Positions 1 through 11,671 of a stretch of 42,343 bases of DNA are shown in pieces (the first letter of the stretch is position 1; every line of letters starts with the position of its first letter). A model generated the notes under the pieces. The model saw nothing but the letters and a program-made list of their open reading frames with translations. It had not been told where the DNA came from and searched no databases. Source of the stretch: an uncultured Demequina sp. (GTDB lineage Bacteria; Actinomycetota; Actinomycetes; Actinomycetales; Demequinaceae); assembly GCA_937925595.1 (NCBI GenBank), contig CALALQ010000413.1, positions 1 to 42,343 of the forward strand, written 5' to 3'. A program made the position numbers and the translations under genes.

Positions 1-37
1 TGAGGACATCCTTCCAGCGGTGACGAATCACCACAGA

Positions 38-349
38 TCAGGAGTCACCTAAACCCTCAGCAGTCCCCGGTGTCAACTCGTGGATGCCTGTGGCTGTCTC
101 AATGCGTGCGGCGCCCTCGAGGACGTGGACGATCTTGGCGTGCCCAAACACGGCGCGGTGGATGCGTTCGGCGCGCACGCTTTCCACCGCCGACAACGGC
201 GGACCGGCCGGCCGGCCAATAACGTAGCCGCGGCTGGTATCGTCACGATCCCGCAGGGGTGGGACCGCATCCCGTCCGATCAATGGCGCCGTCACGCGTT
301 CATCGACACGACCAGTTCCGTGGCCTCCGGAAGGTTGCGCCGTGGTCAC
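38..349 (-). pseudogene. Truncated AraC-type regulator N-terminal (cupin) fragment
   Basis: This 103-codon frame starts at a GTG that overlaps the stop of the multicopper oxidase gene (GTGA), so it is the last cistron of the minus-strand copper block. The segment around residues 52-95 (ESVRAERIHRAVFGHAK, then VHVLEGAARIET and ELTPG) resembles the N-terminal cupin-like sensor half of AraC-family regulators. It stops at a TGA before any helix-turn-helix. The same frame continues in plausible coding form past that TGA to the window edge (SVVIRHRWKDVL). The gene is therefore either interrupted by a nonsense codon or simply ends there. The family assignment is from general resemblance only and no DNA-binding domain is visible. 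Confidence 0.45.
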
Positions 350-1869
350 GCCCGATAGCCGATGACAGTGGTCATGCCGGTTTCGGCGTGGTAGATGTTG
401 TGGCAGTGGGCGACCCAGAGACCTGGGTTGTCAGCGTCGAAGTCGACGGTGAGGGTCTGCTTGGGCAGGATGATCGACGTGTCTTTCCGCGGGCCGCCAC
501 CTTCATGCTGGTAGGTGTGACCGTGTAGATGGAATGGGTGCCACATCTCGGTGTCATTAGTGATCGTGAACCGGACGCGTTCGCCTTCGCGGATCTCGTG
601 CGCGCCGTCGAGGGGCTGATTCATATCGAACCGTCGCCCGTCGATGCCCCAGTCGTATTCGGCCATACCTCCGGTGAGAGTGATCGCCACGGTCCGATCA
701 GGCTGCCGTGAGGACAGCGCAACGCTGCTATCTGACGTCAGCAGCTGTGCGGTCCCGATCCGGCTGCTAGTGAGCTCCGGGATGCTCACATCGGCCGTCG
801 GTGCTGCCGCGGCGCTGCCGGTGCGGATGACGGCGAAACCGCGATCGCGTTTGCCCTCGGCCTGAGCGATGAGGGGGAACGCGCCGTCATCCAGGGTAAT
901 GATCGCGTCGTAGCGTTCGCCCATGCCGATGAGGATGCTGTCGACTTCGACCGGTTCCACGGGGAATCCGTCGGTATGGGTGATGGTGAGCGTGTGACCG
1001 CCGATGGCGAGGCGGAACGCGGTGTCGCTGCCGGCGTTGATGATCCGCAGCCGCACCTTCTCGCCGGCCCGCCCGGTGAACTGGGTCGGGTCGGCGGGGG
1101 GCTTCCCGTTGACGAGGTAGAGGGGATAGTAGACGTCGCCGGCGTCGCCGCCGAGCAGGTCGGAGGTGGCGCCCATGAGGGTGTTGCCCATCCGCATGAA
1201 CATGTCGCCCATCCCGCCCATGTCGCCCATCCCGGCGGACAGCTCGTCAAGGACGTCGTCGGGGGTGGCGGTGACGCCGTCGAGCCAGTCGTCGAGGATG
1301 ATGACCCACTCGTCCTCGTACCCGCCGGGCTCGGCGGGGTCCTCGACGATCAGCGCCCCGTACAGGCCACGGTCCAGCTGCACCCCGACGTGGGGGTGGA
1401 ACCAGTAGGTGCCGGGATCGGGCGCGATGAACTCGTAGTCGAAACTGGCCCCGGCCTTGATGGGCTGCTGGGTGACCGGCGGGACGCCGTCCATGTCGTT
1501 GCGCAGCGCGAGCCCGTGCCAGTGCACGGAGGTGTCCGCCTCGAGCTGGTTCCGGACGGTGGCCTTCAGAGTGTCTCCGGCGCCGAGACGGATCACGGGC
1601 GCCGGAACAGACCCGAACGCCCAGGTCGGCGCGGTCGCCCCGGCTAGGTCCAGCACGGTCGGGGCGGCGGTGAGGGTCGCGGTGGTGACCTTCCCGGTGC
1701 CGCCGCGGCGCCGCTCGGCGCCTTGGACCTGGGCGGCGTCGGGCTGCACCCAGTTCGCCGCCGGCGCGCAGGATGCCAGCGCGACCGTCGCGACGGCGCC
1801 AATGCTGACGCCGAGGAACCCTCGCCGAGTTAGGAGGAAGCGGGGGCGTGGGGCGGGCGACGGGTTCAT
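346..1869 (-). CDS. Tat-exported multicopper oxidase (copper resistance, CueO/CopA-oxidase type)
   Basis: A 507-residue cupredoxin oxidase that probably oxidises Cu(I) to the less toxic Cu(II) outside the membrane. All four copper-binding blocks are visible: HWHG at 116-119, HPH at 158-160, HPFHLHGH at 444-451, and HCHNIYHAETGM at 488-499, which supplies the type-1 Cys489, His494 and axial Met499. The N-terminus has a twin-arginine signal (TRRGFLG, residues 14-20) and then a lipobox-like LASC at 31-34, so it may be a Tat-exported lipoprotein. A Met-rich stretch at about 214-232 could hold Cu(I). Its start overlaps the stop of the upstream EamA gene (ATGA), which indicates translational coupling. 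Function is assigned firmly to the family; copper as the physiological substrate is inferred from the neighbours. Confidence 0.93.
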   Translation of the reverse strand: MNPSPAPRPRFLLTRRGFLGVSIGAVATVALASCAPAANWVQPDAAQVQGAERRRGGTGKVTTATLTAAPTVLDLAGATAPTWAFGSVPAPVIRLGAGDTLKATVRNQLEADTSVHWHGLALRNDMDGVPPVTQQPIKAGASFDYEFIAPDPGTYWFHPHVGVQLDRGLYGALIVEDPAEPGGYEDEWVIILDDWLDGVTATPDDVLDELSAGMGDMGGMGDMFMRMGNTLMGATSDLLGGDAGDVYYPLYLVNGKPPADPTQFTGRAGEKVRLRIINAGSDTAFRLAIGGHTLTITHTDGFPVEPVEVDSILIGMGERYDAIITLDDGAFPLIAQAEGKRDRGFAVIRTGSAAAAPTADVSIPELTSSRIGTAQLLTSDSSVALSSRQPDRTVAITLTGGMAEYDWGIDGRRFDMNQPLDGAHEIREGERVRFTITNDTEMWHPFHLHGHTYQHEGGGPRKDTSIILPKQTLTVDFDADNPGLWVAHCHNIYHAETGMTTVIGYRA

Positions 1870-2885
1870 CGTTGTTTCCTTTCCGGCCGGGAGCGCGGGC
1901 CGTGGTTTTCGTCAGGGAGGCCGTCCGGGTCGGACGTCGCATGATCGGCGGAGGCTCGTGGGGCACGATTGCCGGTTGCCGTGACGGCCGAGGGCTCTGA
2001 GCGCCTGGATCCGATGGCGAGCAACGCCATTGCGATCAGCACGATCACGGTCCCGATCCAGCCCCACAGGCCCGGGTCCTCGCGCAGGATCAGCAGCGAC
2101 AGCAGGATCCCGAAGACCGGCACGAGCAGCGTCCACGCGGCGAGGAGGTCGAGCCGGGCACGTCCGATCTCGGTGAACCAGGCGACCGTGGTGGCGGCGG
2201 TGCCGACCAGTGATAGGAACAGCAGGGTGAGGATGAACCGGATGTTCCAGTCGATCGTGGGCGGCCCTTCTGTGACGGCTGCGGTGCCGGCGAGGATCGC
2301 ACCTCCGATGAGCAGCTGAGCTGCCGCCACGATTCGGACGTCTGCGTGCACGATCCGGCCGATGAGGGTGCCGGCGGTGATCGCGGCGGCGGAGGTCAGT
2401 GAGAGCCACGCTCCGGTGCCGAGCCCGGAGGGAAGGACGATGATGAGTAGGCCGGTGAAGCCCAGGCCGATCGCGGCGATCGCGGCGGGGGTGGGACGCT
2501 CGCGGTAGAGCCACCACGCGGGCAGCAGGATCAGGATTGGCTGCGCGTTGGCGAGCACCGAGGCGATCCCGGTCGACAGTCCGGTCGCGGCGACGAACAT
2601 CGTCGCGAATGCCAGGGCGATGTTCATCAGTCCGAGGCAGCCGATCAGTGCCCATGTCTTCGGGTCGCGGGGAAGAGGTGCCCGCTGGATGCCGGCGACG
2701 GTTGCGAGCGCGACCCCGGCGATGAGGGCTCTCAGTGCCGCGAGCCACAGCGGCGGGGCGTCTTGCAGGCCGACGGTGATCGCGACGAAGCACGCCCCCC
2801 AGGCGAGCGTGACCCACAGCATCCGCAGCGGTCGGGGGTGCCCGTGCCGGCTGGCGTCCGCGAGGGGGCGGACGACGGTGTTCAC
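1866..2885 (-). CDS. EamA/DMT-family membrane transporter
   Basis: A multi-spanning drug/metabolite-type transporter of 339 residues with about ten hydrophobic segments arranged as two EamA repeats, for example around LWVTLAWGACFVAITVG near the N-terminus and ALRALIAGVALATVAG after it. I place the start at the GTG at 2885, giving MNTVVRPLADAS, because it overlaps the TGA of the upstream DUF2933 gene (GTGA); the frame is open further upstream but would then overlap that gene completely. The C-terminal tail is hydrophilic. Substrate is unknown: the family exports varied small metabolites. Its place between DUF2933 and the multicopper oxidase suggests a role during metal stress, but nothing in the sequence shows metal transport. 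Confidence 0.85.
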   Translation of the reverse strand: MNTVVRPLADASRHGHPRPLRMLWVTLAWGACFVAITVGLQDAPPLWLAALRALIAGVALATVAGIQRAPLPRDPKTWALIGCLGLMNIALAFATMFVAATGLSTGIASVLANAQPILILLPAWWLYRERPTPAAIAAIGLGFTGLLIIVLPSGLGTGAWLSLTSAAAITAGTLIGRIVHADVRIVAAAQLLIGGAILAGTAAVTEGPPTIDWNIRFILTLLFLSLVGTAATTVAWFTEIGRARLDLLAAWTLLVPVFGILLSLLILREDPGLWGWIGTVIVLIAMALLAIGSRRSEPSAVTATGNRAPRASADHATSDPDGLPDENHGPRSRPERKQR

Positions 2886-3166
2886 GACGACTCTCGCGTG
2901 TCGGTCCCGCTGTCGCCCCCGTGGCGTCGATGATTCGAGTCGTGGGCGCCGGTGTGGTGGCGGTGGCCGAACAGGTGCATGGCGGCCATGCCGATGATCG
3001 CGACGTAGGGCAGCACTGCGACGACGTGGGGAAGGTGGTCGATGAACAGGTAGATCGCGATCCCGAGCACGGAGATCCCGATGATCAGCCACGCCGTCAC
3101 AGGCATCCGTCGCCGCGGGTCGCCTTCGCAAGGATGGTCGGCGGGCGGTTGGTGGTCACCGGTCAT
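2882..3166 (-). CDS. DUF2933-family small membrane protein with His-rich tail
   Basis: A 94-residue protein with two hydrophobic segments (about residues 21-43 and 48-64) followed by a His-rich tail (HLFGHRHH, then more His). This is the usual build of DUF2933 proteins, which are often found beside copper resistance genes and whose molecular role is not known. The His cluster after the second membrane segment could bind Cu or Zn. The gene overlaps the 3' end of the type II GAPDH gene by 11 bases and its TGA overlaps the GTG of the EamA gene, so all three are likely translated from one message. Confidence 0.8.
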   Translation of the reverse strand: MTGDHQPPADHPCEGDPRRRMPVTAWLIIGISVLGIAIYLFIDHLPHVVAVLPYVAIIGMAAMHLFGHRHHTGAHDSNHRRHGGDSGTDTRESS

Positions 3167-4214
3167 GGTCGGGCTCCTCCGCCGGTGTGAGGAAGTCCTG
3201 GCGCATGCCGAGGCTCTCGTCGGTGAGGCGGATCGAGGTCGCGGCGTCGGGGACGGTGCCCGTCAGCGCGCGGATCGCGTCGATCGTCTCGGGCACGACG
3301 ATGGCCTCGTTGTAGACCTGGTAGGCGAGGTAGGCCTCGCTGCCGTTCACGGTGACCAGGTCCTCCCACACGGCGACCTCCCACATGTCTCCCCGGGGGC
3401 GGCCGAGATCGCGCATCAGCTCGACGGTGGAGTTGAGGGCGACCAGGCCATCGGACATCCGGATGAACGCGATGCGGGGCGCGGCGCGCAGGGCGTCCAG
3501 CACCTCGTCGCGGGTCGCCTCCCGGGTCAGTTGTAGCGTCCAGTAGTGGCTGTGGGTCTGCGTGTGGGCGCCTTTGGCGGCGATGGTGACGACATCGAGT
3601 CCGGGGAGCACGGTCTGTGCGTCGGGGCCCTGATGAGAGGGGATGGTCGGTTCTGGGACCATCGTGTTCATGATCCCGCCGAGGTGCGATTCCCACGGGT
3701 CGGTGGCGCGGCGGATGAGCACCCCACGGGCGCGCAGCAGGAGTCCGGCCGCATCCAGCGCGCCGAGGATCCGCACGATGCTGGTGGTGTTGCAGGAGAC
3801 CACCCGGGTGCTGTCCCTGCCGATGGCGCTGGCGTAGTTGGCTTGGGCGACGAAGGAGTGGCCGGTGGTGGAGTGGGACTCGCCGCCTTGGAACACTGCC
3901 TTGACGCCGAGGGCGCGGTAGCGCTCCAGGTTTCCCGCTGCCACATGCTTGGGGGTGGTGTCGACGACGACGTCGCACTGCGCGAGAAGGTCGTCGAGCA
4001 CTCCCTGTGCGGGCACGTCGGCGCCCCGCATGGCCTGCTGCGCCTCGATGGTGGAGGCGAACACGGGCAGGCGGTTCGCTGCGGACTTGATCCGCCAGTC
4101 GGTGGCGATGTCCGCGACGCCGACCAGGTCCATGTCCGACTGCAGCCGGACCGCGTCGGCGACGCGCTTGCCGATGACGCCGTAGCCGTTGACGCCGACT
4201 CGAATGGTGTTCAT
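3156..4214 (-). CDS. Type II (archaeal-type) glyceraldehyde-3-phosphate dehydrogenase
   Basis: A 352-residue dehydrogenase that oxidises glyceraldehyde 3-phosphate to 1,3-bisphosphoglycerate with NAD(P). The N-terminal Rossmann motif VGVNGYGVIGKRVADAV and the catalytic cysteine block VVSCNTTSIVRIL match the archaeal/type II enzyme, not the ordinary bacterial GapA (SCTTNC). I start it at the ATG at 4214 (MNTIRVG), preceded by AGAAAGG about eight bases upstream; the frame is open further but adds only arginine-rich shadow sequence. It sits 38 bases after the ABC1 kinase gene and overlaps the DUF2933 gene. The enzyme is unusual for bacteria. In this block it may act as a replacement for the host GapA, whose active-site Cys is a known copper target; that role is inference. 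Confidence 0.92.
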   Translation of the reverse strand: MNTIRVGVNGYGVIGKRVADAVRLQSDMDLVGVADIATDWRIKSAANRLPVFASTIEAQQAMRGADVPAQGVLDDLLAQCDVVVDTTPKHVAAGNLERYRALGVKAVFQGGESHSTTGHSFVAQANYASAIGRDSTRVVSCNTTSIVRILGALDAAGLLLRARGVLIRRATDPWESHLGGIMNTMVPEPTIPSHQGPDAQTVLPGLDVVTIAAKGAHTQTHSHYWTLQLTREATRDEVLDALRAAPRIAFIRMSDGLVALNSTVELMRDLGRPRGDMWEVAVWEDLVTVNGSEAYLAYQVYNEAIVVPETIDAIRALTGTVPDAATSIRLTDESLGMRQDFLTPAEEPDHDR

Positions 4215-4252
4215 GTGCGTGCCTTTCTGATGAGGGATGGGAGCCGCGGCGG

Positions 4253-5898
<1,646 letters not shown>

Positions 5899-5899
<1 letters not shown>

Positions 5900-8800
5900 C
5901 AGTCGAGGCCTCCTTCGCGGTTGGTCGCGTCGCGGGCCGAGGTGCCCGGGCCGATCGCGAACGTCTTGGTCTGTCCGGCCGAGAGCGGCACGGCGACCGC
6001 GCCGACGCGCACGTGGATCGCGGGTGCTGAGCCGGCGTGCACGCGAAGCTCCAGGCTGCGGTCACGGAGCATCACGTCGACGAGGTGGCCGCGGTATCGG
6101 ATCTGGAACCCGACCCGGGTGAGGTTCGGCGGCAGTCGGGGGGCGAAGACGAGCTCGTCGTCACCGAGGGCCATGCCGGCGAAGGAGCGGACGGGCAGGT
6201 CGATGGTGCCGGCCATCGCGCCGAGGTGGATCCCTTCGCGGGTGGTGCCGCCCTGGGAGTCGTCGAGATCGGCGATCAGCGCCTCGCGGAACGCGATCCA
6301 GGAGCGGGACGGGTCGATGCCGGCCAGGACGGAGGCGTTCACGACTCGGCTGAGCGTCGACCCGTTGGCGGTGCGCGCGAGGTAGTACTCGACCGTGCGG
6401 GTCAGGTCCTGCTCGGAGAACGGGTAGCCGAGCGTGGCGAGTTGCGCCCGGAGCCCGTCGTGACCGAGCAGGTAGACCAGCATGACGACGTCGGGCTGCT
6501 TGGCGAGCTTGTACCGGTTGGTGCTGTCGTTCTCGGACTCGAGGATGAGATCGAGCCGGCCGATGTTCCCGTACTCCTCGCGGTAGTGGTCCCAGTCCAG
6601 CTCCTGCAGGCTCTCGTAGCCGTCGAACTGGGTGAGGATGCCGTCGCGGTGGAACCCCACCGCCAGTCGTGTGCTGAGCCGGGCCCATCCCGCGATCTCC
6701 TCGTCGGTGACGCGGAGCCGGTCGCGGAGGCCCTCGCCGCGGTGCCCGTGGAGCAGGGCGAGTGTCCGGGCCGCTCGCGTGGCGACCCACGAGGCGAGGA
6801 CGTTGGTGTACGTGTTGTCGCGCAGGCCGCTGCCGGGAGCGTCCGGGGCGCCGTCGTGGAACTCGTCGGGTCCCATCACCCCGGCGATGTGGAAGCGGTC
6901 GGTGGCAGTGTCGTGCTCGGCGAGCGAGGCGAACAGGCGGGCGACCTCGATGATGAGCTCGCCGCCGCGTTCGGCGAGCCACTCGAGGTCGCCGGTGGCC
7001 TGGTAGTGCTGCCAGGCGTTGTAGGCGATGGCGAGGCCGACGTGGCGTTGACGGTGGGAGTTGTCCGGCATCCACCGACCGGAGCGCGGGTTGTAGAGCG
7101 CCTCGGGCGTCTCCTCGCGACCGTCGCTGCCGCTCTGCCAGGGGAAGAGGGCTCCGCGGAGTCCGGCGGCGGTCGCCGCGGCGCGGGCGGCGTCCAGTCG
7201 CCGCCAGCGGTAGTCGATCAGCGCCCGGCTGATCTCGGGCGTGCGCAGAGCGATCACGGGCAGGACGAACACCTCGTCCCAGAAGACGTGCCCCCGATAC
7301 CCCTCGCCGTGCAGGCCGCGGGCGGGCACCCCGGCGTCGAGCTCGACGGTGTGCGGCGAGAGGGTCTGGAGCAGGTGGAAGACGTGCAGGTTCAGGATGA
7401 GTCGGCTGTGCGTGTCGGCGTCCAGGGTGACCGCGAAGCGTTCCCAGAGTCGCCGCCACGCCGCCGCGTGACGTTCCCGCAGCGCCTCGACGTCGCCACC
7501 GCGTTCGGTGAGCAGGGTCAGGGCGGCACCACCCGGCTCGCTGATGGCCCGATCGTGGGAGGTGTAGATCGCGGCCGTCTTGGTGAGGGTGACCGGTCGA
7601 CCCTGCTCCAGAGGGATGCGCAGCTCCCGGGTGTGCTGCGATGGCGTGTCGATGCGGTGATCGGTCGCGCTGTCGGTTCCGGTGAGGGTCGAGCGGACGG
7701 CGGTGGCGATGTGGACCCGGCTCTGCCGGGTCCGCACCTCGCAGAGGGTGGTGTCGCCGACCTGGCGGAACGTCGGCTGCGTGAGGTGGGTGGCGTCCGA
7801 TCCGAGATACGCGGCCACGTTGCTGTTGCGCACCCCGGCGTCGATCCCGGCGCGGAGGGTGACCGTGCCGCTCCAGTCGGGGGCGGTGAGCGTGGTTTCC
7901 AGCACGGCCAGGTGAGGCTCGTCCAGGGAGGTGAACGTCGTCTGCACGAAGTCGAGTCGATCCCCGTTCGGACCGGTGAGGACCGCGCGGCGGACGACCA
8001 GGCCGCGGCGCAGGTCGAGCTCGCGTCGTTCGCTGTGCGTCACGACCTGGCCGGTGGACAGCCACGGCCCGTCTCCGAGGCGGAGGTCCACCGGAAGCCA
8101 GTTGGGAGTGTTGACGAGATGCTCCTCCTCGAGCTCGCGCCCGTGGATGGTGCTCGCCAGCCGGTTGTACACGCCGGCGAGGTAGGTGCCGGGATAGTGG
8201 ATGCCGTCGTCGTGGTGCTCGGGCCGGGCGCCCCGGGTGGCCAGGTAGCCGTTGCCCAGCGCGGTGAGCGCCTCCCGGTGCCCTTCGTGCGCGGGGTCGA
8301 AGCCGTCGTAGACCAGCTGCCACGGATCCGTGGTGGAGACGCCCAGGTCGAGCTCGGCGACATCGGCCAGGACGAGGTCGGCGCCCGCGGCCTCGAGCTG
8401 CTCCCGCGCTCCGGCGCGGTCGATGCCGACGACGAAGCCGAAGCCTCCGCGCCTCCCGGCCGCCACGCCGGCGACCGAGTCCTCGACGACCGCGGTGCGG
8501 GCCGCAGCGACACCCAGTCGCCGGGCTGCCTCGACGAACATGGCGGGATCCGGCTTGCCTTTCAGGTGATGCGAGAGCGCGATCCGGCCGTCCACCACGG
8601 TGTCGAAGCAGCCGGCCAGTCCTGCGGCGGCGAGCATCTGGTGCGCGTTCCGGCTCGCGGTGACCAGCCCGACCGGAACGGCCGCGCCCCGCAGGCGATG
8701 CAGCAGCGCCACGGTGCCCGGATAGACGCGCAGCCCGCGGGTGCCCAGCTCCGCCAGGAACAGCTCGTTCTTGCGCGCCGCGAGCCCCGCGATCGTCCAC

Positions 8801-9105
8801 GCCGTTGGTGGGTCGTCGGGATCTCCGGCGTCCAGGGCGATCCCACGGGCCGTCAGGTACGCCGATACCCCGTCCTCGCGGGTTCGCCCATCCACATAGC
8901 GGCGGTAGTCGGCGACCGGGTCGAAGGTCGTCTCGGGGTCGTCCACCTGCACACGCGGGTCTCGCAGCACCTCGTCGAACAGCTGCTTCCACGCGGCGGC
9001 ATGGATCGCGGCGGTGTTCGTGACCACGCCGTCCATGTCGAACAGCACCGCGTCGTAGACGGCATCGAGGTGGTGAGTCCCGCGCTCTGCCGACCGCGGA
9101 GTCAT
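5899..9105 (-). CDS. Fused beta-phosphoglucomutase (HAD) and glycoside hydrolase family 65 phosphorylase
   Basis: A 1068-residue fusion. Residues 18 to about 250 are a HAD phosphoglucomutase with DMDG nucleophiles Asp23 and Asp25, a KGKPDP lysine loop and VVEDSVAG. The rest is a GH65 phosphorylase with GHVFWDEVFVLP, the general-acid motif GPDEFHDG (Glu748) and the phosphate-loop region EGIHLGAMAGTIDL. GH65 enzymes split alpha-glucosides such as trehalose, maltose or kojibiose with phosphate to give beta-glucose 1-phosphate; the fused mutase turns this into glucose 6-phosphate without spending ATP. Mycobacteria carry the two activities as neighbouring genes (Rv3400/Rv3401). Exact disaccharide cannot be read from the sequence. 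It lies 19 bases after the CPD ATPase gene and is coupled to the ABC1 gene, feeding hexose phosphate to the phosphoketolase encoded upstream. Confidence 0.9.
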
Positions 9106-9124
9106 CGCGGCGCCTCGCGTCCGG

Positions 9125-11671
9125 TCATGAGGCGCCGCCGGGCGTCGACGCCGGGGCGAGGCTGCTCGCCTCTGCCGGGGCCGCGGGGGCCTGCTGGGCG
9201 GGCAGCCGGAGCCGCTTGAGCAGGAGCGCGTTGACGGCGACGATCACGCTGGAGCCGGACATGCTGATGGCGGCGATCTCCGGGGAGAGCATGATCCCGA
9301 ACGCGGGGTAGAACACGCCGGCGGCGATCGGCAGCGCGATCGCGTTGTAGCCGATGGCCCAGCCGAGGTTCTGCCGCATCTTCCGCAGCGTGCCCTTCCC
9401 GATCTTCAGCGCGATCGCCACGTCCAGCGGGTCGGAGCGCATCAGGACGACATCGGCGGTCTCGATGGCGACGTCGGTGCCGGCGCCGATCGCGATGCCG
9501 AGGTCCGCCTGGGCGAGGGCGGGGGCGTCGTTGACGCCGTCGCCGACCATCGCGACCTTCTTGCCGGATGCCTGGAGCTCGGCGATCTTGGCGGACTTGT
9601 CCTCGGGGAGCACGTCGGCGATCACGGTGTCGATGCCCAGCAGCGAGGCGATGCGCTCGGCGGTGGGCTTGTTGTCGCCCGTGAGCATCGCCACCTCGAT
9701 GCCCTGCTCGTGGAGTGCGTCGATCGCGGCTTTCGCGGTGTCGCGGGGGGCGTCGGCGAGGGCGATCACGCCGGCGATCTGCCCGTCGACGGCGAACATG
9801 ATCGCGGTGCGGCCGCCGTCCGCGAGGGCCTGCTGCTGCGAGACGACCGGGCCGGTGTCGATGCCCTGCGCGGCCATCAGCCGGGCGTTGCCGACCACCA
9901 CCTGCTTCCCGTCCACGGTGGCGATCGCGCCCTGCCCGGTGACGTTGCGGAACGCGGACGCGGTGCGGCGCGGGATGTTCCGGCTGTCGGCGTAGGTGAC
10001 GATCGCCTTGGCAAGCGGGTGCTCCGACTCCCGCTCGAGCGCGGCGGCGAGGGCGAGCAGCTCCAGGTCGTCCATGCCGATGGGGATGTAGTCGGTGACC
10101 TCGGGCTCGCCCTTGGTGAGAGTGCCGGTCTTGTCCAGCACGACGGTGTCGATATGCGCGGCGGTCTCGATGCCGGTGGCGTTCTTGAACAGGACACCAC
10201 GCTTGGCGCCCAGGCCGGTGCCGACCATGATCGCGGTCGGGGTGGCGAGCCCGAGGGCGTCGGGGCAGGTGATAACGACGACGGTGATCGCGAACAGGAT
10301 CGCCATCGGCACATCCGCCCCGGCGAGGAACCACACCAGGAAGGTTAGAGTGCCTCCGACGAGGGCGAGCAGGACGAGCCAGAACGCGGCCCGGTCGGCG
10401 AGACGCTGCCCAGGGGCCTTGGAGTTCTGCGCCTCCTGCACCAGCTTCACGATCTGCGCCAGCGCCGTGTCGGCGCCAACCTTCGTGGCGCGCACCCGGA
10501 GGGTGCCGACGGTATTCACGGTCGCGCCGATCACCTCCGAGCCGGGCGCCTTCTCGACCGGCATGGACTCGCCAGTGACCATCGACTCGTCGATCTCGGA
10601 CTCGCCGTCCTCGACGACGCCGTCGGTGGGGACCTTCGCGCCGGGGCGGATGAGCATGAGGTCCCCGGGGACGACCTCGGAGGTGGGGATTTCGACCTCC
10701 TCGCCGTCGCGGAGGACGACCGCGCGGGCGGGAGCGAGCTCCAGCAGCCGTCGGATGGCGTCGTTCGCGCCGCCCCTGGCGCGCATCTCGACCCAGTGGC
10801 CGAGGAGCACGAAGGTGGCCAGCACGGTCGCCGCCTCGTAGAAGACCTCGCCGCCGCCGGTGAGGGTGATGATCAGGCTGTAGATCCAGCCGGCGCCGAC
10901 GCCGACCGCGACCAGCACCATCATGTCGAGGGTGCGGGCCCGCAGGGCTCGGTAGGCGCCGTCGAAGAAGATCCAGGCCGAGTAGAAGATCACCGGCAGC
11001 GACACGATCAGCATGAACACGTCGTCGCGCAGCCCGAACGGGGCCGGCACTTCGAAGCCGATCACCTCCCGGCCGATCGGGGACCAGAGGGTGATCGGGA
11101 TCGACAGGATCAACGCGACCAGGAACCGGTTGCGCATGTCCCGGATCATCGCGTCCATCGACATGCCGCCGTGATCCCCGCCGTGGCCCATCACATCCTG
11201 CGCGCTGCGGCCGGCCGGCTGAGCCCCGTGATCGTGTCCGCCCTCGGTGGCCGGAGCGTGACCGGCATGCGCGCCGGCGTCCATGGCGGAGTGGTCCGCG
11301 TGGTCCGCTGCCGGGTGCGGGTGCGGGTGCTCGTGCCCCGCCGGGGTGTCATGACCGGTGGAGACCGCGCGTCCCTCGTGCTCGGCGTGGTCGTGGTGGT
11401 CGGCGTGCTCGTGGGGTTCGTGGGCGGGGTCGCAGATGTGGTCCGGGACGGACTGCCCGGCGCAGTGGTAGCCGCATTCGATCACCCACTGCTGCAGGTG
11501 CGCGACCGAGGTGGTCTGCGGGTCGTAGGTGACGGTCGCGGTCTGGGAGACCGGGTTCGCGTCGACGGACAGGACGCCCGGCTGGCGGGCGAGGTGGGCT
11601 TCGGTGACGTTCTTGGAGGTCGCGCGGATCATGCCGCTGACCTGCAGGGTCACGGTCTTGGTGTCGGTCAT
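9125..11671 (-). CDS. Copper-type P1B ATPase with His-rich N-terminus and CPD motif
   Basis: An 848-residue heavy-metal ATPase, presumably a copper exporter. The N-terminus has an HMA-like fold whose usual CxxC is replaced (GMIRATSKN, residues about 14-22), followed by a linker very rich in His between about 80 and 155. The core motifs are intact: TGES, phosphorylation Asp513 in [15 protein letters not shown], and the copper-type YN in helix 7 and MSGSSV in helix 8. The helix-6 metal motif reads C469-P-D471 instead of CPC (CopA) or CPH (CopB). The start ATG overlaps the phosphoketolase stop (ATGA), an odd pairing of ion pump and central metabolism. I would call it CopB-like by architecture; Cu(I) versus Cu(II) preference cannot be settled by reading. 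Confidence 0.93.
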   Translation of the reverse strand: MTDTKTVTLQVSGMIRATSKNVTEAHLARQPGVLSVDANPVSQTATVTYDPQTTSVAHLQQWVIECGYHCAGQSVPDHICDPAHEPHEHADHHDHAEHEGRAVSTGHDTPAGHEHPHPHPAADHADHSAMDAGAHAGHAPATEGGHDHGAQPAGRSAQDVMGHGGDHGGMSMDAMIRDMRNRFLVALILSIPITLWSPIGREVIGFEVPAPFGLRDDVFMLIVSLPVIFYSAWIFFDGAYRALRARTLDMMVLVAVGVGAGWIYSLIITLTGGGEVFYEAATVLATFVLLGHWVEMRARGGANDAIRRLLELAPARAVVLRDGEEVEIPTSEVVPGDLMLIRPGAKVPTDGVVEDGESEIDESMVTGESMPVEKAPGSEVIGATVNTVGTLRVRATKVGADTALAQIVKLVQEAQNSKAPGQRLADRAAFWLVLLALVGGTLTFLVWFLAGADVPMAILFAITVVVITCPDALGLATPTAIMVGTGLGAKRGVLFKNATGIETAAHIDTVVLDKTGTLTKGEPEVTDYIPIGMDDLELLALAAALERESEHPLAKAIVTYADSRNIPRRTASAFRNVTGQGAIATVDGKQVVVGNARLMAAQGIDTGPVVSQQQALADGGRTAIMFAVDGQIAGVIALADAPRDTAKAAIDALHEQGIEVAMLTGDNKPTAERIASLLGIDTVIADVLPEDKSAKIAELQASGKKVAMVGDGVNDAPALAQADLGIAIGAGTDVAIETADVVLMRSDPLDVAIALKIGKGTLRKMRQNLGWAIGYNAIALPIAAGVFYPAFGIMLSPEIAAISMSGSSVIVAVNALLLKRLRLPAQQAPAAPAEASSLAPASTPGGAS

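Noticed and set aside
6037..9219. A 1060-codon plus-strand frame opposite the HAD-GH65 gene
   Set aside because: It is the antisense of a gene with clear catalytic motifs; its Val/Glu/Gly/Asp-rich composition is typical of GC-rich shadow frames.
9102..10334. A 410-codon minus-strand frame inside the CPD ATPase gene
   Set aside because: Arg/His-rich off-frame reading of the ATPase.
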